Source: JANMJD01 sp963828405 (GTDB taxonomy: Bacteria > Actinomycetota > Acidimicrobiia > Acidimicrobiales > Ilumatobacteraceae). From it: a stretch of DNA of 64,000 bases. The notes under the pieces were generated by a model. That model ran no database searches. It worked only from the letters and a program-made list of their open reading frames with translations, and was not told the origin of the DNA. The translations under genes were made by a program, and so were the position numbers. The stretch is taken from contig CAWHEG010000031.1 in the NCBI GenBank assembly GCA_963828405.1, positions 3,472,001-3,536,000 of the forward strand, read 5' to 3'. Position 1 is the first letter of the stretch. The number at the start of each line of letters is the position of its first letter. Positions 18,084 through 27,425 of this stretch are shown here, piece by piece.

Positions 18084-18388
18084 ACACGACCGACCGCACC
18101 CCGCAAATCACCGACGTCGAGGTCCCCCGCACCCACGTGCTGAGGGTCTTCTTCGACGACGACATCGTCCGCGAGCTGGAGTACCAACCTGACACCGCCC
18201 GGCCCGGCGGCGTCTTCGAGGCGTTCGCCGATCCGGCGTTCTTCGCCGCCGTCAGCGTCGATCACGGCACCTTGGTGTGGCCCAACGGCGTCGACCTCGA
18301 CCCCGATGTGCTCCACGGCGACTTCGCCCCGGCGGGACCAGAGCGATTCAAGCTGATCGCCCAGTACGCCGTTCACCGTGCCAAGTAG
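18080..18388 (+). CDS. DUF2442 protein
   Basis: A 102-residue protein: ITDVEVPRTHVLRVFFDDDI, REFEYQP-like turn at about residue 38, FEAFADPAFFAAVSVDHGTL and VWPNGVDLDPDVLHGDF, all typical of DUF2442. It starts at ATG 18080, overlapping the DUF4160 stop, so translation is probably coupled. It is the likely DNA-binding or neutralising partner in a toxin-antitoxin-like pair. It lies at the tRNA-proximal end of the island, where stabilising modules are common. Confidence 0.85.
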   Translation: MNTTDRTPQITDVEVPRTHVLRVFFDDDIVRELEYQPDTARPGGVFEAFADPAFFAAVSVDHGTLVWPNGVDLDPDVLHGDFAPAGPERFKLIAQYAVHRAK

Positions 18389-18413
18389 GCCACGCCGGAG
18401 CCGGGTCCGTCGA

Positions 18414-19587
18414 TCAGCCAGGCGACGTCGGCCCAACCAGCAAAGAAGCGACCGCGCGAGCCAACTCCCGATCGGTCTCGGCCACCTTCCCGCTGTAATG
18501 GCGGGCGGCGATCGAAGGATCGTGGCCGGCACGCATCGCCACCTGGGCCATCGAATAGCCCATCTCCTGGCCGTAGGTCTCCATGAACTTGCGCAGGTAG
18601 TGGAAGTCAAGATGCGGCAGTCCGGCCCGGGTGCGCAGGCGCGAAAAGTACTGAGTCACCGAATCGGGCTTCCACGGGACCGACCCATCGGCCTCGTCCG
18701 AGAAGACGTAGGCGTCCTCGATCAACTCGACGCCGGCCTGGCGGGCACGCTCCTCGACGGCCTCCATCTGCACGGCCAGGATCGACGCCGTGAGTTCGTC
18801 GATCGCGATAGTCCGAACCCGACGGTTCTTCGTCGGGATCTCTCCCATCGGCACGTTGGGCAGGGCCACGATCGACGCCGACACCGTCAGCAAGCGGCGA
18901 CCGAGATCGACATCCCGCCAACGGCGCAGGGCACACAACTCCGCCCGACGGAGACCGGTCGTCGAGGCCACCAGGATCGCTCGGGCGTACTCCGGTCGGC
19001 GCGATGCCTCGGCGGCGTCGATCAGTGCCCGAACTTCTTGCGGCGTGGGAACGACCGGTGTGGTGTTCGGGATCGACGGCGGCTCGGCCCACTGCGCCGG
19101 GTTCGAGTCGCGCCATCCCCACCGGCACGCCTGGGTGAACATCGACGAGAGGCAGGCGTGGATCTGATAGACGCTGCGCGGCCGACAGGCCGCGGTCCTG
19201 ATGTGCCCCGTAGAGGTTCGTCAGGCGCTTCATGGTCACCTTGGTCACGGCGACATTGCCGAGCGTCGGGCGAATGTTGCGCTCGTACACCTTGATGTAT
19301 CCGTGGACCGTGTTCGGCGAGCGGCCCTTACGGCGCAGCTCGACGATCCAATCGTCGAACAACTCGTCCATCGTCGCGTTCGTCCCGGTGTGCCGTCCCT
19401 TGCTGACCTCGGTGATCAGCGCGGCCCGAGCCTTCGTCGCCTCGCGCTGCGTGCCGACGAAGATCCGACTGATCTGCCGGCGACGACCCGTCACCGGATC
19501 TCGCCCGTTTTCGACGATGAGCTCCCACGAGCCAGGAGCCCGCTCCCGCATCCCCGGTGCCGTCTTCAGCGTTCCCACGAATGGCAC
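18414..19587 (-). pseudogene. Tyrosine integrase of the genomic island, one +1 frameshift
   Basis: Catalyses site-specific integration into the adjacent tRNA gene. N-terminal arm-binding part: GSWELIVENGRDPVTGRRRQ and MDELFDDWIVELRRKGRSPN. Core: LTNLYGAHQDRGLSAA. The frame then breaks near 19176 at GCCGCGCAGCGTC, where one extra base explains the switch to SVYQIHACLSSMFTQA. The catalytic domain is in the second frame: box I STTGLRRAELCALRRW, then LDFHYLRKFMETYGQ in place of the usual HxLR, and MRAGHDPSIAARHYSG with final His and Tyr. Length after correction is about 390 residues, normal for the family. The start is 95 bp from the tRNA 3' end. Confidence 0.85.
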
Positions 19588-19682
19588 CGTAGCGCGAAAT
19601 GTTGGATGGATGTTGGATTTGCGTTGGACGACTCCGTCTCGAAGGAGACTACTTCAACACATATTACCTGGTAGATGTAGCG

Positions 19683-19755
19683 TGGGGCGGGTGGGTATCG
19701 AACCCACGACCGAGGGATTATGAGTCCCCTGCTCTGACCACTGAGCTACCGCCCC
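19683..19755 (-). tRNA. tRNA-Met (anticodon CAT)
   Basis: A 73-nt cloverleaf: acceptor GGGGCGG pairs with CCGCCCC, followed by discriminator A. The anticodon loop reads CTCATAA (anticodon complement at 19720-19722), and the T loop reads GGTTCGATACC. CCA is not encoded. CAT could also be a lysidine-modified tRNA-Ile2; the loop fits elongator Met. Its 3' end faces the integrase, so it is the probable attachment site of the island. Confidence 0.9.
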
Positions 19756-19801
19756 GATGCACCGGTATGCGCAAACGGGACCCCGAAGGGTCCCGTCGAC
19801 G

Positions 19802-19877
19802 TGGCTCCGAGAGCAGGGCTCGAACCTGCGACCCGCTGATTAACAGTCAGCTGCTCTGCCAGCTGAGCTATCTCGGA
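19802..19877 (-). tRNA. tRNA-Asn (anticodon GTT)
   Basis: A 76-nt cloverleaf including an encoded CCA: acceptor TCCGAGA pairs with TCTCGGA, discriminator G, anticodon loop CTGTTAA (complement at 19842-19844), T loop GGTTCGAGCCC. It lies 46 bp upstream of the tRNA(CAT) gene on the same strand, so the two may be co-transcribed. Confidence 0.95.
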
Positions 19878-19957
19878 AGGCGCTGGAGATGATAGCGCGG
19901 CACCTTCGGACCGGGCACCTCGGTTGCACGATCCCGGACGCGAAGGCGCAGCGGCGA

Positions 19958-21226
19958 TCACTCGTCGTCGAGGAACTCCTTCAGCTTCTGGCTCCGCTGC
20001 GGGTGACGCAGCTTGGCCAGGGTCTTGGCCTCGATCTGGCGGATCCGCTCGCGGGTCACGCCGAACTCGCGCCCGACCTCCTCGAGCGTTTTGGCCTGTC
20101 CGTCGACGAGGCCGTAGCGCATCCTGACGACCTCCTGCTCCCGGTCGGTCAACTCGGACAATGCCTCCTCGACGGCACGGACGAGCATCCGACGCGTGGC
20201 GGCGTCGGCGGGCGCCTCGGCGGTGGAGTCGGCGATCACATCGGCGAGATTCGAGTCGTCCTCCTCGCCGATCGGCGAGTCGAGCGACAGCGGGTCCTGG
20301 GAGATGCGCAGGATCTCGCGGACCCGGTCGGGCTCGAGCCCGGCCTGGGCGGCGAGTTCGTCGAGCGTCGGCTCGCGTTCGAGCTCCTGGTGCATCTGGC
20401 GTTGGATGCGCAGCACGCGGTTCATGCTCTCGACCATGTGGACCGGGATGCGGATCGTGCGTGCCTGGTCGGCGATTGCTCGGGTGATCGCCTGGCGGAT
20501 CCACCATGTGGCATAGGTGGAGAACTTGAAGCCCTTGGTGTAGTCGAACTTGTCGACGGCGCGCATCAGCCCGAGGTTGCCCTCCTGGATGAGGTCGAGG
20601 AACTGCATCCCGCGACCCGCGTACCGCTTGGCGATGGACACGACGAGCCGGAGATTCGCCTGGATCAGATCCGACTTGGCCCGCTGACCTGCCTGGACCT
20701 GACGGATGAGCCGGCGCCGCTCGGCCGTGTCGCCGGCGACGTCGGGCGCATCGACCATCAGGGCGGCGATGTTGCCCTGCTCGATCGCCTGGGCGAGCCG
20801 ACGCTCGTCGTCGCCGTTGAGCAGACCGACCCGGCCGATCTCCTTGAGGTACATCCGCACGGTGTCGGAGGTCGAGCCGCCCTCGTGCCGCTCGGCCATC
20901 CGCTCGGCCCGCCGGTGACGGCGGCGGGCCACCACACCCGCCGCGCTCTCGTCCTCGTCGGCCGAAACGGCCGGGCGGAGCGTGCCGGGGGGCGGGGTGA
21001 CGTCCTCGGGAATCTCCTCGACGGCGTCGTCGATGGCGATGCCGCGCTCGGCAAAGGAGTGCCGAACCGTCATCAGGACGTCGCCGGTGAGCTCGACGTG
21101 GCGCAGGACGTGGGTGATCGCTTCGGCATGAACGAGCCCAGCCGCATCGCCCCGGGCGACGAGGCGCGTCCATTCGCCGGGGTCGACCCCGGCGAATGGA
21201 GGCAAGATCATGGACTCGATCGTCAA
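19958..21226 (-). CDS. rpoD: Primary sigma factor (RpoD/SigA)
   Basis: The housekeeping sigma-70 subunit that directs RNA polymerase to -10/-35 promoters. Region 1.2 is at TVRMYLKEIGRVGLL, region 2 at DLIQEGNLGLMRAVDKFDY with TYATWWIRQAITRAI, region 3 at IRIPVHMVESMNRVLRIQRQ, and region 4.2 at FGVTRERIRQIEAKTLAKLR. The acidic N-terminal 1.1 region is short. Three starts are possible: ATG 21256, TTG 21226 and ATG 21211. I prefer TTG 21226, since AGGA stands six bases upstream and TTGA overlaps the dnaG stop, indicating coupling. It is the downstream gene of a dnaG-rpoD operon, a classical macromolecular-synthesis arrangement. Confidence 0.95.
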   Translation of the reverse strand: MTIESMILPPFAGVDPGEWTRLVARGDAAGLVHAEAITHVLRHVELTGDVLMTVRHSFAERGIAIDDAVEEIPEDVTPPPGTLRPAVSADEDESAAGVVARRRHRRAERMAERHEGGSTSDTVRMYLKEIGRVGLLNGDDERRLAQAIEQGNIAALMVDAPDVAGDTAERRRLIRQVQAGQRAKSDLIQANLRLVVSIAKRYAGRGMQFLDLIQEGNLGLMRAVDKFDYTKGFKFSTYATWWIRQAITRAIADQARTIRIPVHMVESMNRVLRIQRQMHQELEREPTLDELAAQAGLEPDRVREILRISQDPLSLDSPIGEEDDSNLADVIADSTAEAPADAATRRMLVRAVEEALSELTDREQEVVRMRYGLVDGQAKTLEEVGREFGVTRERIRQIEAKTLAKLRHPQRSQKLKEFLDDE

Positions 21227-22968
21227 GCGCCTTCCTCGTTCCGTCGGTTGAGCCACTCTAGCAACCAGTCGGCCACGCCTTCATCGAGCGCAGCGCCCTC
21301 GAGCCGTTCGAGATGCACGCGGGCGTCCCGATCGTCGCGGATCTCCACCGGGTCGTCGACGCCCACCCGCTGGTGGAGCCGGCGGCGTACGGCGGCGGCG
21401 ATCAGGTTCTTCACCTCGGCGCTCGGATCGACGTCGAGGTCGACGACGGCGGCCCGTTCGATGATCTCGCGCGCCTCGGGATCGGCGGCGGCGAGGGCGG
21501 CATCGACGTGGCCGTTGCCGGCGGCGATCGCCCTGAACACCCGCAGGTGGAGGTCGTCGGCGAAGAGCCACTCGAACATCCACGGCGCCACGTCGGCCCA
21601 TCGCTGGAGCAGCAGGGCGAGGACGGCGAACTCGGCGTTCTCCCCGAGGTTGCGACGCGTGGCCACCGGCGCGGCGCGCACCTCGCCCCGGCGGCGTTCG
21701 GCGATGGTGATCATGTCGTTGACCGGCAGGCCGGTGCGGGTGGCCACCTCGCCGGCGTAGATCTTGCGCACGTTGAGGTCGGGATGCTCGTTGACCAGCT
21801 TCATCGCCTCGGTGGCCAGCCGCGACCGCTGTTCGGGCGTGAGCGCCCCGCGTCGGCTGGCGAGCACCCGGTGCAGCCGGAAGCCCAGGAAGGGCTCGGC
21901 GGCTTCGACGGCCGCCCTCAACGCCTCCGGGTCACTGGAGGCGAGGTCGCCAGGATCGCGCCCGCTCGGGAAGTGGGCGACCGCCACCTCGATCTGGTAC
22001 TTCTGCTCCCACTCGTAGAACTTCTCGGCCGCGCCCTGCCCGGCGGCGTCGGCGTCGAAGGCAAGCACCACCCGGCTGGCGTAGCGCTTGATCGTGCGGA
22101 CATGCTCCTCGGTGAGTGCGGTGCCGCAGGTCGCCACGGCCCGGGGCACCCCCGACCGGTGGAACCCGATGACATCTGTGTAGCCCTCGCAGATGATCAC
22201 CTGGTTGGTGGCCACGATGTCGCCCTTGGCCCAGTTGAGGCCGTACAGCGTCTTGGACTTGGCGTAGATCGGCGTCTCGGGGGAGTTCTTGTACTTCGCC
22301 GGATCGGTCGACCCAGGCAGGATCCGCCCGCCGATGGCGATCGGGTCACCCTCGGGGCTGAAGATCGGGAACAGCACCCGGCCGCGGAAGGCGTCCTGCA
22401 GGCGATCTCGCCGGTTGGTGAACGCCAGACCGGCGTCGCGCAGCACATCGGCCGGAAGCTTGATCTCCCGGCTCAACGCGTCCCACTCGTCGGGCGCCCA
22501 GCCGATCCGGAACTGCCGGGCGACGTCGCCGGCCAGACCGCGACTGCGCAGGTAGTCGCGGGCCACCCGGGCGTCGGGCGAGGTGAGCAGCCGTTGGTGG
22601 TACCACTCGACGGCCTTGGCCATCGCCTCGATCAACTGCTTGCGCCGGCCGCGTTCACGCTCCTGACCCCCACTCGTGTAGCGGAGCTGGACCCCCGCCT
22701 TGTTGGCGAGGCGCTCGACGGCGGTGGCGAAATCGACGTGCTCGATGTCCTGGATGAAGGTGAACACATCGCCGGACTTGCCGCAGCCGAAGCACGTGAA
22801 CCGGCCCATCTCCTCGCGGACGTTGAACGAGCCCGACTTCTCGGTGTGGAACGGGCAGAGACCGACCCAGTTGCGCCCGACACGGCGCAGGGCGACGAAT
22901 GGCTGGATGACGTCGACGATGCTCAGCGACGAGCGCACACGCTCGATGTCATCGTCGACGATCGCCAT
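21223..22968 (-). CDS. dnaG: DNA primase
   Basis: Synthesises RNA primers for replication forks. 581 residues. The N-terminal CHC2 zinc finger has CPFHTEKSGSFNV and FTCFGCGKSGD. The catalytic TOPRIM core has VIICEGYTDVIGFHRSG and VVLAFDADAAGQ, with PSGRDPGDL following. The C-terminal helicase-binding region is less conserved, ending in VADWLLEWLNRRNEEGA. ATG 22968 gives MAIVDDDIERVRSSLSIVDV, the family's usual N-terminus. It precedes rpoD with overlapping stop and start. Confidence 0.96.
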   Translation of the reverse strand: MAIVDDDIERVRSSLSIVDVIQPFVALRRVGRNWVGLCPFHTEKSGSFNVREEMGRFTCFGCGKSGDVFTFIQDIEHVDFATAVERLANKAGVQLRYTSGGQERERGRRKQLIEAMAKAVEWYHQRLLTSPDARVARDYLRSRGLAGDVARQFRIGWAPDEWDALSREIKLPADVLRDAGLAFTNRRDRLQDAFRGRVLFPIFSPEGDPIAIGGRILPGSTDPAKYKNSPETPIYAKSKTLYGLNWAKGDIVATNQVIICEGYTDVIGFHRSGVPRAVATCGTALTEEHVRTIKRYASRVVLAFDADAAGQGAAEKFYEWEQKYQIEVAVAHFPSGRDPGDLASSDPEALRAAVEAAEPFLGFRLHRVLASRRGALTPEQRSRLATEAMKLVNEHPDLNVRKIYAGEVATRTGLPVNDMITIAERRRGEVRAAPVATRRNLGENAEFAVLALLLQRWADVAPWMFEWLFADDLHLRVFRAIAAGNGHVDAALAAADPEAREIIERAAVVDLDVDPSAEVKNLIAAAVRRRLHQRVGVDDPVEIRDDRDARVHLERLEGAALDEGVADWLLEWLNRRNEEGA

Positions 22969-22979
22969 TGGTAGCGAGG

Positions 22980-23972
22980 TTACCCGTGCCCCTCCTCGGC
23001 CACGGCAGGGGGCCGGGCCATCGACGCGGCAATGGCGACGGCGAGCACCACGACGATCACGATCAGCGAGATCGCGGTGGAGATGTGCAACCAAGGTGTC
23101 AGCACCATCTTGACCCCGACGAACGCCAGGATCACCGCCAGGCCCTGCTGGAGGAACGTGAACCTGTCGCGCAGGTCGGCGAAGAGGAAGTAGAGCGCGC
23201 GCAGTCCGAGGATGGCGAAGGCGTTCGACGTGAGCACGATGAACTGCTCGTTCGCCACCCCGAGGACAGCGGGGACCGAGTCGACGGCGAAGAGGACGTC
23301 GGTGGTCTCGATCAGGACGAGGACGGCCAACAGCGGAGTGGCCAGGCGCTTGCCCTCGAACCTCGTGAAGAGCTTCTGACCGTCGTACTCGGCGGCCGAC
23401 GGCACCACGCGACGAACGAGTCTGAGCACCGGGTTGGTCTCGGGATGGATCTCGGCCTCCTCGTCGTGGCGCACCAGCCGGAGCGCGCTGTACAGCAGGA
23501 AGAGCCCGAACAGGATGAGAATCCACTCGAACTTGTTGACGAGGGCGACCCCGGCGAAGACGAAGACGGCGCGCAACACGACCGCGCCGAAGATCCCCCA
23601 GAAGAGCACCCGATGCTGGAACTCCCGGGGCACGGCGAAGTACCCGAGGATCAACGCCCAGACGAACACGTTGTCGATCGACAACGACAACTCGATCAGG
23701 TAGCCGGCGTAGTACTCGCTGGCCGCGCCGGCTCCGTAGGCCGCGGCCATCACCAGACCGAAGCCGAGTCCGACGGCCAGCCAGCAGCCGGTCTCGACCA
23801 TCGCCCTCCGCGTCGACGGCACATGCGGCTCGCGGTGGAGCACGAGGATGTCGAGCATCAGCAACGCCACGACGACGCCCAACACGGCGACCCAGGCCAT
23901 GGCGGAGACATCGAGGTCGACGAAGTTCTCCCGGCCGGCGCTCTCCGCGGCCCGCAGCGCGGCGGCAAGCAT
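22980..23972 (-). CDS. TerC-family integral membrane protein
   Basis: A 330-residue polytopic protein with about nine hydrophobic helices. The acidic intramembrane motifs of TerC are present: IELSLSIDNVFVWALI and VLIETTDVLFAVDSVPAVLG. TerC proteins are implicated in tellurite resistance and, better supported, in manganese export during metalation of secreted proteins. It lies 11 bp upstream of dnaG and 2 bp downstream of the AIM24 gene, so it probably sits in one operon with them. The start at ATG 23972 is the first after the upstream stop; a shorter start at MAWVAVLG is possible. Confidence 0.92.
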   Translation of the reverse strand: MLAAALRAAESAGRENFVDLDVSAMAWVAVLGVVVALLMLDILVLHREPHVPSTRRAMVETGCWLAVGLGFGLVMAAAYGAGAASEYYAGYLIELSLSIDNVFVWALILGYFAVPREFQHRVLFWGIFGAVVLRAVFVFAGVALVNKFEWILILFGLFLLYSALRLVRHDEEAEIHPETNPVLRLVRRVVPSAAEYDGQKLFTRFEGKRLATPLLAVLVLIETTDVLFAVDSVPAVLGVANEQFIVLTSNAFAILGLRALYFLFADLRDRFTFLQQGLAVILAFVGVKMVLTPWLHISTAISLIVIVVVLAVAIAASMARPPAVAEEGHG

Positions 23973-23974
23973 TG

Positions 23975-24706
23975 TCAGTCCCGGCCGAGCAGGCCACCAA
24001 GGGCGCCGCCGACGCTGGTGCCCGACGAGTTGCCGGTGCCGACCGCGGCCTGGATCCATCCGAGCAGTTCGTTCGGGTTGCGCGTCTGGGTCATCACCTT
24101 GCCGGGACCGGCGAAGTCGAACACCAGGCCTTCACCGCTCTTGAAGGTCTGCACGATCCCGCCCGTGACCTTGCGCAGGCTCATCGTGACCGTCGACTCG
24201 TAGGCGACCATGTGGCCGGTGTCGACGGTGATCGACTGGCCGGCCTCGAGGTTCCAGGTCTCCAGCGCCCCGTAGCAGGCGAACACCACCGGGCCGCGAC
24301 CCTCGGAACGGATGATGAAGCCGCCCTCGGAACCGAACATGTTCTTGAACCCACCCCACTGGGCGTCGATGTTGACCTGCAAGTCGTTGGCCAGCCACGA
24401 GCCCTTCTGGATGAACAGCGCCGTGCCCGGTTGGAGGTCGTAGTTGAGGATGTCGCCGGGCAGCCGGGCGGCGACGTCGACGAACCCTCCCTCGCCGGGG
24501 GCGGTGTAGGTCGTCTGGAAGAACGACTCACCGCCGAGCGCGGCGCGCTTGAGCGACTTCATGAAGCCGCCCTCCATCTTCGAGGTGAGGGTGACGCCGG
24601 CGGACATCACCATCATCGCTCCCGCCTCCACCCGGACCTGCTCACCGGGGGCGAGGGTCAGCCTGGCCACACCGTAGGCGGGTCCCTGTCGAGTCTGTAC
24701 CTGCAT
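23975..24706 (-). CDS. AIM24/TIGR00266-family protein
   Basis: A 243-residue beta-rich protein of the TIGR00266 family, named after yeast mitochondrial Aim24. Typical blocks are VEAGAMMVMSAGVTLTSKME, LGGESFFQTTYTAPGEGGFV, WLANDLQVNIDAQWGG and VTGGIVQTFKSGEGLVFDF. The C-terminus is Gly-rich (GGALGGLLGRD). The biochemical role is unknown. ATG 24706 has AGGAG six bases upstream; GTG 24709 is less well placed. The gene is followed 2 bp later by terC. Confidence 0.9.
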   Translation of the reverse strand: MQVQTRQGPAYGVARLTLAPGEQVRVEAGAMMVMSAGVTLTSKMEGGFMKSLKRAALGGESFFQTTYTAPGEGGFVDVAARLPGDILNYDLQPGTALFIQKGSWLANDLQVNIDAQWGGFKNMFGSEGGFIIRSEGRGPVVFACYGALETWNLEAGQSITVDTGHMVAYESTVTMSLRKVTGGIVQTFKSGEGLVFDFAGPGKVMTQTRNPNELLGWIQAAVGTGNSSGTSVGGALGGLLGRD

Positions 24707-24742
24707 CACATGCTCCTGTCGAGCGGACGCCGCGATCGGCGG

Positions 24743-27412
24743 CTACTTGGTCGTGGACCGCTTGCCGCCACGGCGTGAGATCACGGCCTGGGCAGCGGCG
24801 AGGCGGGCGATCGGCACCCGGAAGGGCGAGCAGGACACGTAGTCGAGCCCGGCGTCGTAGAACAGGTCGATCGACTCCGGATCGCCGCCGTGCTCACCGC
24901 ACACGCCCAGCTTGATGCCCTTCTTGGCGGCGCGGCCCCGCTGCGCGGCGAGGCGCACCAGTTCACCGACGCCCGACTTGTCGATCGTCTCGAACGGGTT
25001 GCGCTCGAGCAGGCCGGCTTCGAGGTAGGCGGGCATCATCCGGCTCTCGACGTCGTCGCGGCTGAAGCCGAACGTCATCTGGGTGAGGTCGTTGGTGCCG
25101 AAGGAGAAGAAGTCGGCGTACTCGGAGATCTCGTCGGCCCGCAGGGCGGCACGCGGGGTCTCGATCATCGTGCCGATCGTGACGTCGACGGCCTGGCCCT
25201 TCTTCAGGCCCTTGGTCGCCTTGGCGATCGCCTCCTCGACCCAGCTGCGAGCCAGTGCGAGCTCCTCGCGGTTGACCGTCAACGGGATCATCACCTCGAC
25301 CACCGGGTTCTTGCCCTTGGCCCGCAGCTCGGCGGCGGCTTCCATCAGCGCCCGGACCTGCATCGCGTACAGGCCGGGCTTGACGACACCGAGGCGCACG
25401 CCGCGGGTGCCGAGCATCGGGTTGAACTCGGCCCAGCTCTCGGCGGCGCGGAGCAGCGCCTCCTCCTCGTCGGTGAGTCCCTCGGTGGCCTTCTTGATCT
25501 GCAGTTCATCGACGCGGGGCAGGAACTCGTGCAGCGGCGGGTCGAGCAGCCGCACGGTCACCGGCAGTCCGTCCATCGCCTCGAGGATCTCGATGAAGTC
25601 GGCCTTCTGGACCTGACGGAGCTGCTCGAGCGCGGCGGCCTCCTCGTCGGGGGCGTGGGCGAGGATCATCCGGCGCACGACGGGCAGGCGGTCGGGGGCG
25701 AGGAACATGTGCTCGGTGCGGCACAGTCCGATGCCCTCGGCCCCGAAGGCCCGGGCCTGCAGGGCGTCCTCGCCGGTGTCGGCGTTGGCCCGAACCTTCA
25801 TCTTGCCCTTGCGCACGACATCGGCCCACTCGAGCACCGTGAGGAACTCCGGTGGCGGCTCGGCCGCCGCCATCCGCATCTCGCCGAGCATGATCTCGCC
25901 GGTCGTACCGTCGATCGAGATCATGTCGCCCTCGTTGACCAGCACCCCGCCGATCAGGGCGGAGTTGCCGTCGATCTTGACGCACTCGGCGCCGACGACG
26001 GCCGGCGTGCCCCAGCCGCGGGCGACGACCGCGGCATGGCTGACCAGGCCGCCGCGGGCAGTGAGGATGCCCTGGCTGACCATCATGCCGTGGACGTCCT
26101 CGGGGCTGGTCTCGTTGCGGACCAGGATGACCTTCTCGCCGCGATCGTCGGCATCGGCCGCGTCGTCGGCGGTGAAGTACACCTTGCCGACCGCTGCGCC
26201 GGGGGAAGCGCCGAGGCCCTTGCCGAGCACCACACCGGCACCGGCGAACTGGGGGTGGAGCACCTGGTCGAGATGCTCGGCACCGAGGCGCATCAGCGCT
26301 TCGTCGCGGGTGATCTTCCAGCGGGCCGCGCCCTTGCCGGTGCCGCGGGCCATGTCGACGGCCATCCTCAGTGCCGCGGCTCCCGTGCGCTTGCCCACCC
26401 GGGTCTGGAGCATCCACAACTTGCCCTGCTCGATGGTGAACTCGGTGTCGCACATGTCGCGGTAGTGGCGCTCGAGGCGGGCGAAGATGTCGATCAGTTC
26501 GTCATGGATCGCCGGGAACTGCTTGCCCAGCTCGTCGAGGTCCTCGGTGTTGCGGATGCCCGCCACGACGTCCTCGCCCTGGGCGTTGATCAGGAAGTCG
26601 CCGTACGGCCGGTTCTCGCCGTTGGCGGCGTTGCGGGTGAAGCCCACCCCGGTACCCGAGTTGTCGTCGCGGTTGCCGAAGACCATGGTCTGCACGTTGA
26701 CGGCGGTGCCGAGGTCGTGGCCGATGCGCTCACGAACCCGGTAGGCGATGGCCCGGGCGCCGTTCCAGCTGCGGAAGACGGCCTCGACGGCGCCGCGCAG
26801 CTGCTTGATCGGGTCCTGCGGGAAGGCCTTGCCGGTGCCCGCCTTGACGACGTCCTTGTACACGCCGCACAGGGTCCTCAACTCGCCGGCGGGGATCTCG
26901 GAGTCGCTGGTGATCCCCAGGCGGGCCTTGAGCGCCTCGAAGGGGTGTTCGAACGATGCGCCGTCGAGATCGAGCACGATCCGCCCGTACATCGAGATGA
27001 AGCGGCGGTAGCTGTCGTAGGCGAACCGCTCGTCACCGGTGACCGCGGCCAGGCCCTTGACGCTCTTGTCGTTGAGACCGAGGTTCAAGACGGTGTCCAT
27101 CATGCCGGGCATCGAGAACTTGGCACCGGAGCGGACGCTGACGAGCAGCGGATCGGCGGCGTCACCGAGCCTGCGGCCCATCTGGCTCTCGAGCCGGGCG
27201 ATCTGCTCGGCGATCTCGCCGTCGAGCCCGGCCGGCCAGCCGCCGGCCATGTAGGCGCGGCAGGCATCGGAGGAGATGGTGAAGCCGGGGGGAACGGGAA
27301 GCTTCAGCACGCTCGTCATCTCTGCGAGGTTGGCGCCCTTGCCACCGAGGAGATCCTTGAACTCCATCGGGGGTCGGCGGTGCTTGTGGTCGAAGGCGTA
27401 GACGAGAGACAC
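24743..27412 (-). CDS. ppdK: Pyruvate, phosphate dikinase
   Basis: Interconverts pyruvate + ATP + Pi and PEP + AMP + PPi, serving gluconeogenesis or glycolysis. 889 residues, full length. The N-terminal ATP-grasp domain starts SLVYAFDHKHRRPPMEFKDL with LLGGKGANLAEM. The swivelling phosphohistidine domain has GGLVSHAAVVARGWG with the catalytic His. The C-terminal TIM barrel has GVCGEHGGDPESI with the catalytic Cys. I chose GTG 27412, which gives the family's N-terminus; the longer frame has no support. It is divergent from the M50 protease gene, and a perfect inverted repeat lies between them. Confidence 0.96.
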   Translation of the reverse strand: MSLVYAFDHKHRRPPMEFKDLLGGKGANLAEMTSVLKLPVPPGFTISSDACRAYMAGGWPAGLDGEIAEQIARLESQMGRRLGDAADPLLVSVRSGAKFSMPGMMDTVLNLGLNDKSVKGLAAVTGDERFAYDSYRRFISMYGRIVLDLDGASFEHPFEALKARLGITSDSEIPAGELRTLCGVYKDVVKAGTGKAFPQDPIKQLRGAVEAVFRSWNGARAIAYRVRERIGHDLGTAVNVQTMVFGNRDDNSGTGVGFTRNAANGENRPYGDFLINAQGEDVVAGIRNTEDLDELGKQFPAIHDELIDIFARLERHYRDMCDTEFTIEQGKLWMLQTRVGKRTGAAALRMAVDMARGTGKGAARWKITRDEALMRLGAEHLDQVLHPQFAGAGVVLGKGLGASPGAAVGKVYFTADDAADADDRGEKVILVRNETSPEDVHGMMVSQGILTARGGLVSHAAVVARGWGTPAVVGAECVKIDGNSALIGGVLVNEGDMISIDGTTGEIMLGEMRMAAAEPPPEFLTVLEWADVVRKGKMKVRANADTGEDALQARAFGAEGIGLCRTEHMFLAPDRLPVVRRMILAHAPDEEAAALEQLRQVQKADFIEILEAMDGLPVTVRLLDPPLHEFLPRVDELQIKKATEGLTDEEEALLRAAESWAEFNPMLGTRGVRLGVVKPGLYAMQVRALMEAAAELRAKGKNPVVEVMIPLTVNREELALARSWVEEAIAKATKGLKKGQAVDVTIGTMIETPRAALRADEISEYADFFSFGTNDLTQMTFGFSRDDVESRMMPAYLEAGLLERNPFETIDKSGVGELVRLAAQRGRAAKKGIKLGVCGEHGGDPESIDLFYDAGLDYVSCSPFRVPIARLAAAQAVISRRGGKRSTTK

Positions 27413-27425
27413 GGGCGACGATCCT

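Noticed and set aside
1..19683. Prophage
   Set aside because: No capsid, terminase, portal or tail gene was seen; integrase, excisionase and relaxase point to a conjugative or mobilisable element.
19889..21760. A 623-residue plus-strand frame opposite rpoD and dnaG
   Set aside because: Antisense to two essential genes with intact motifs; no family similarity.
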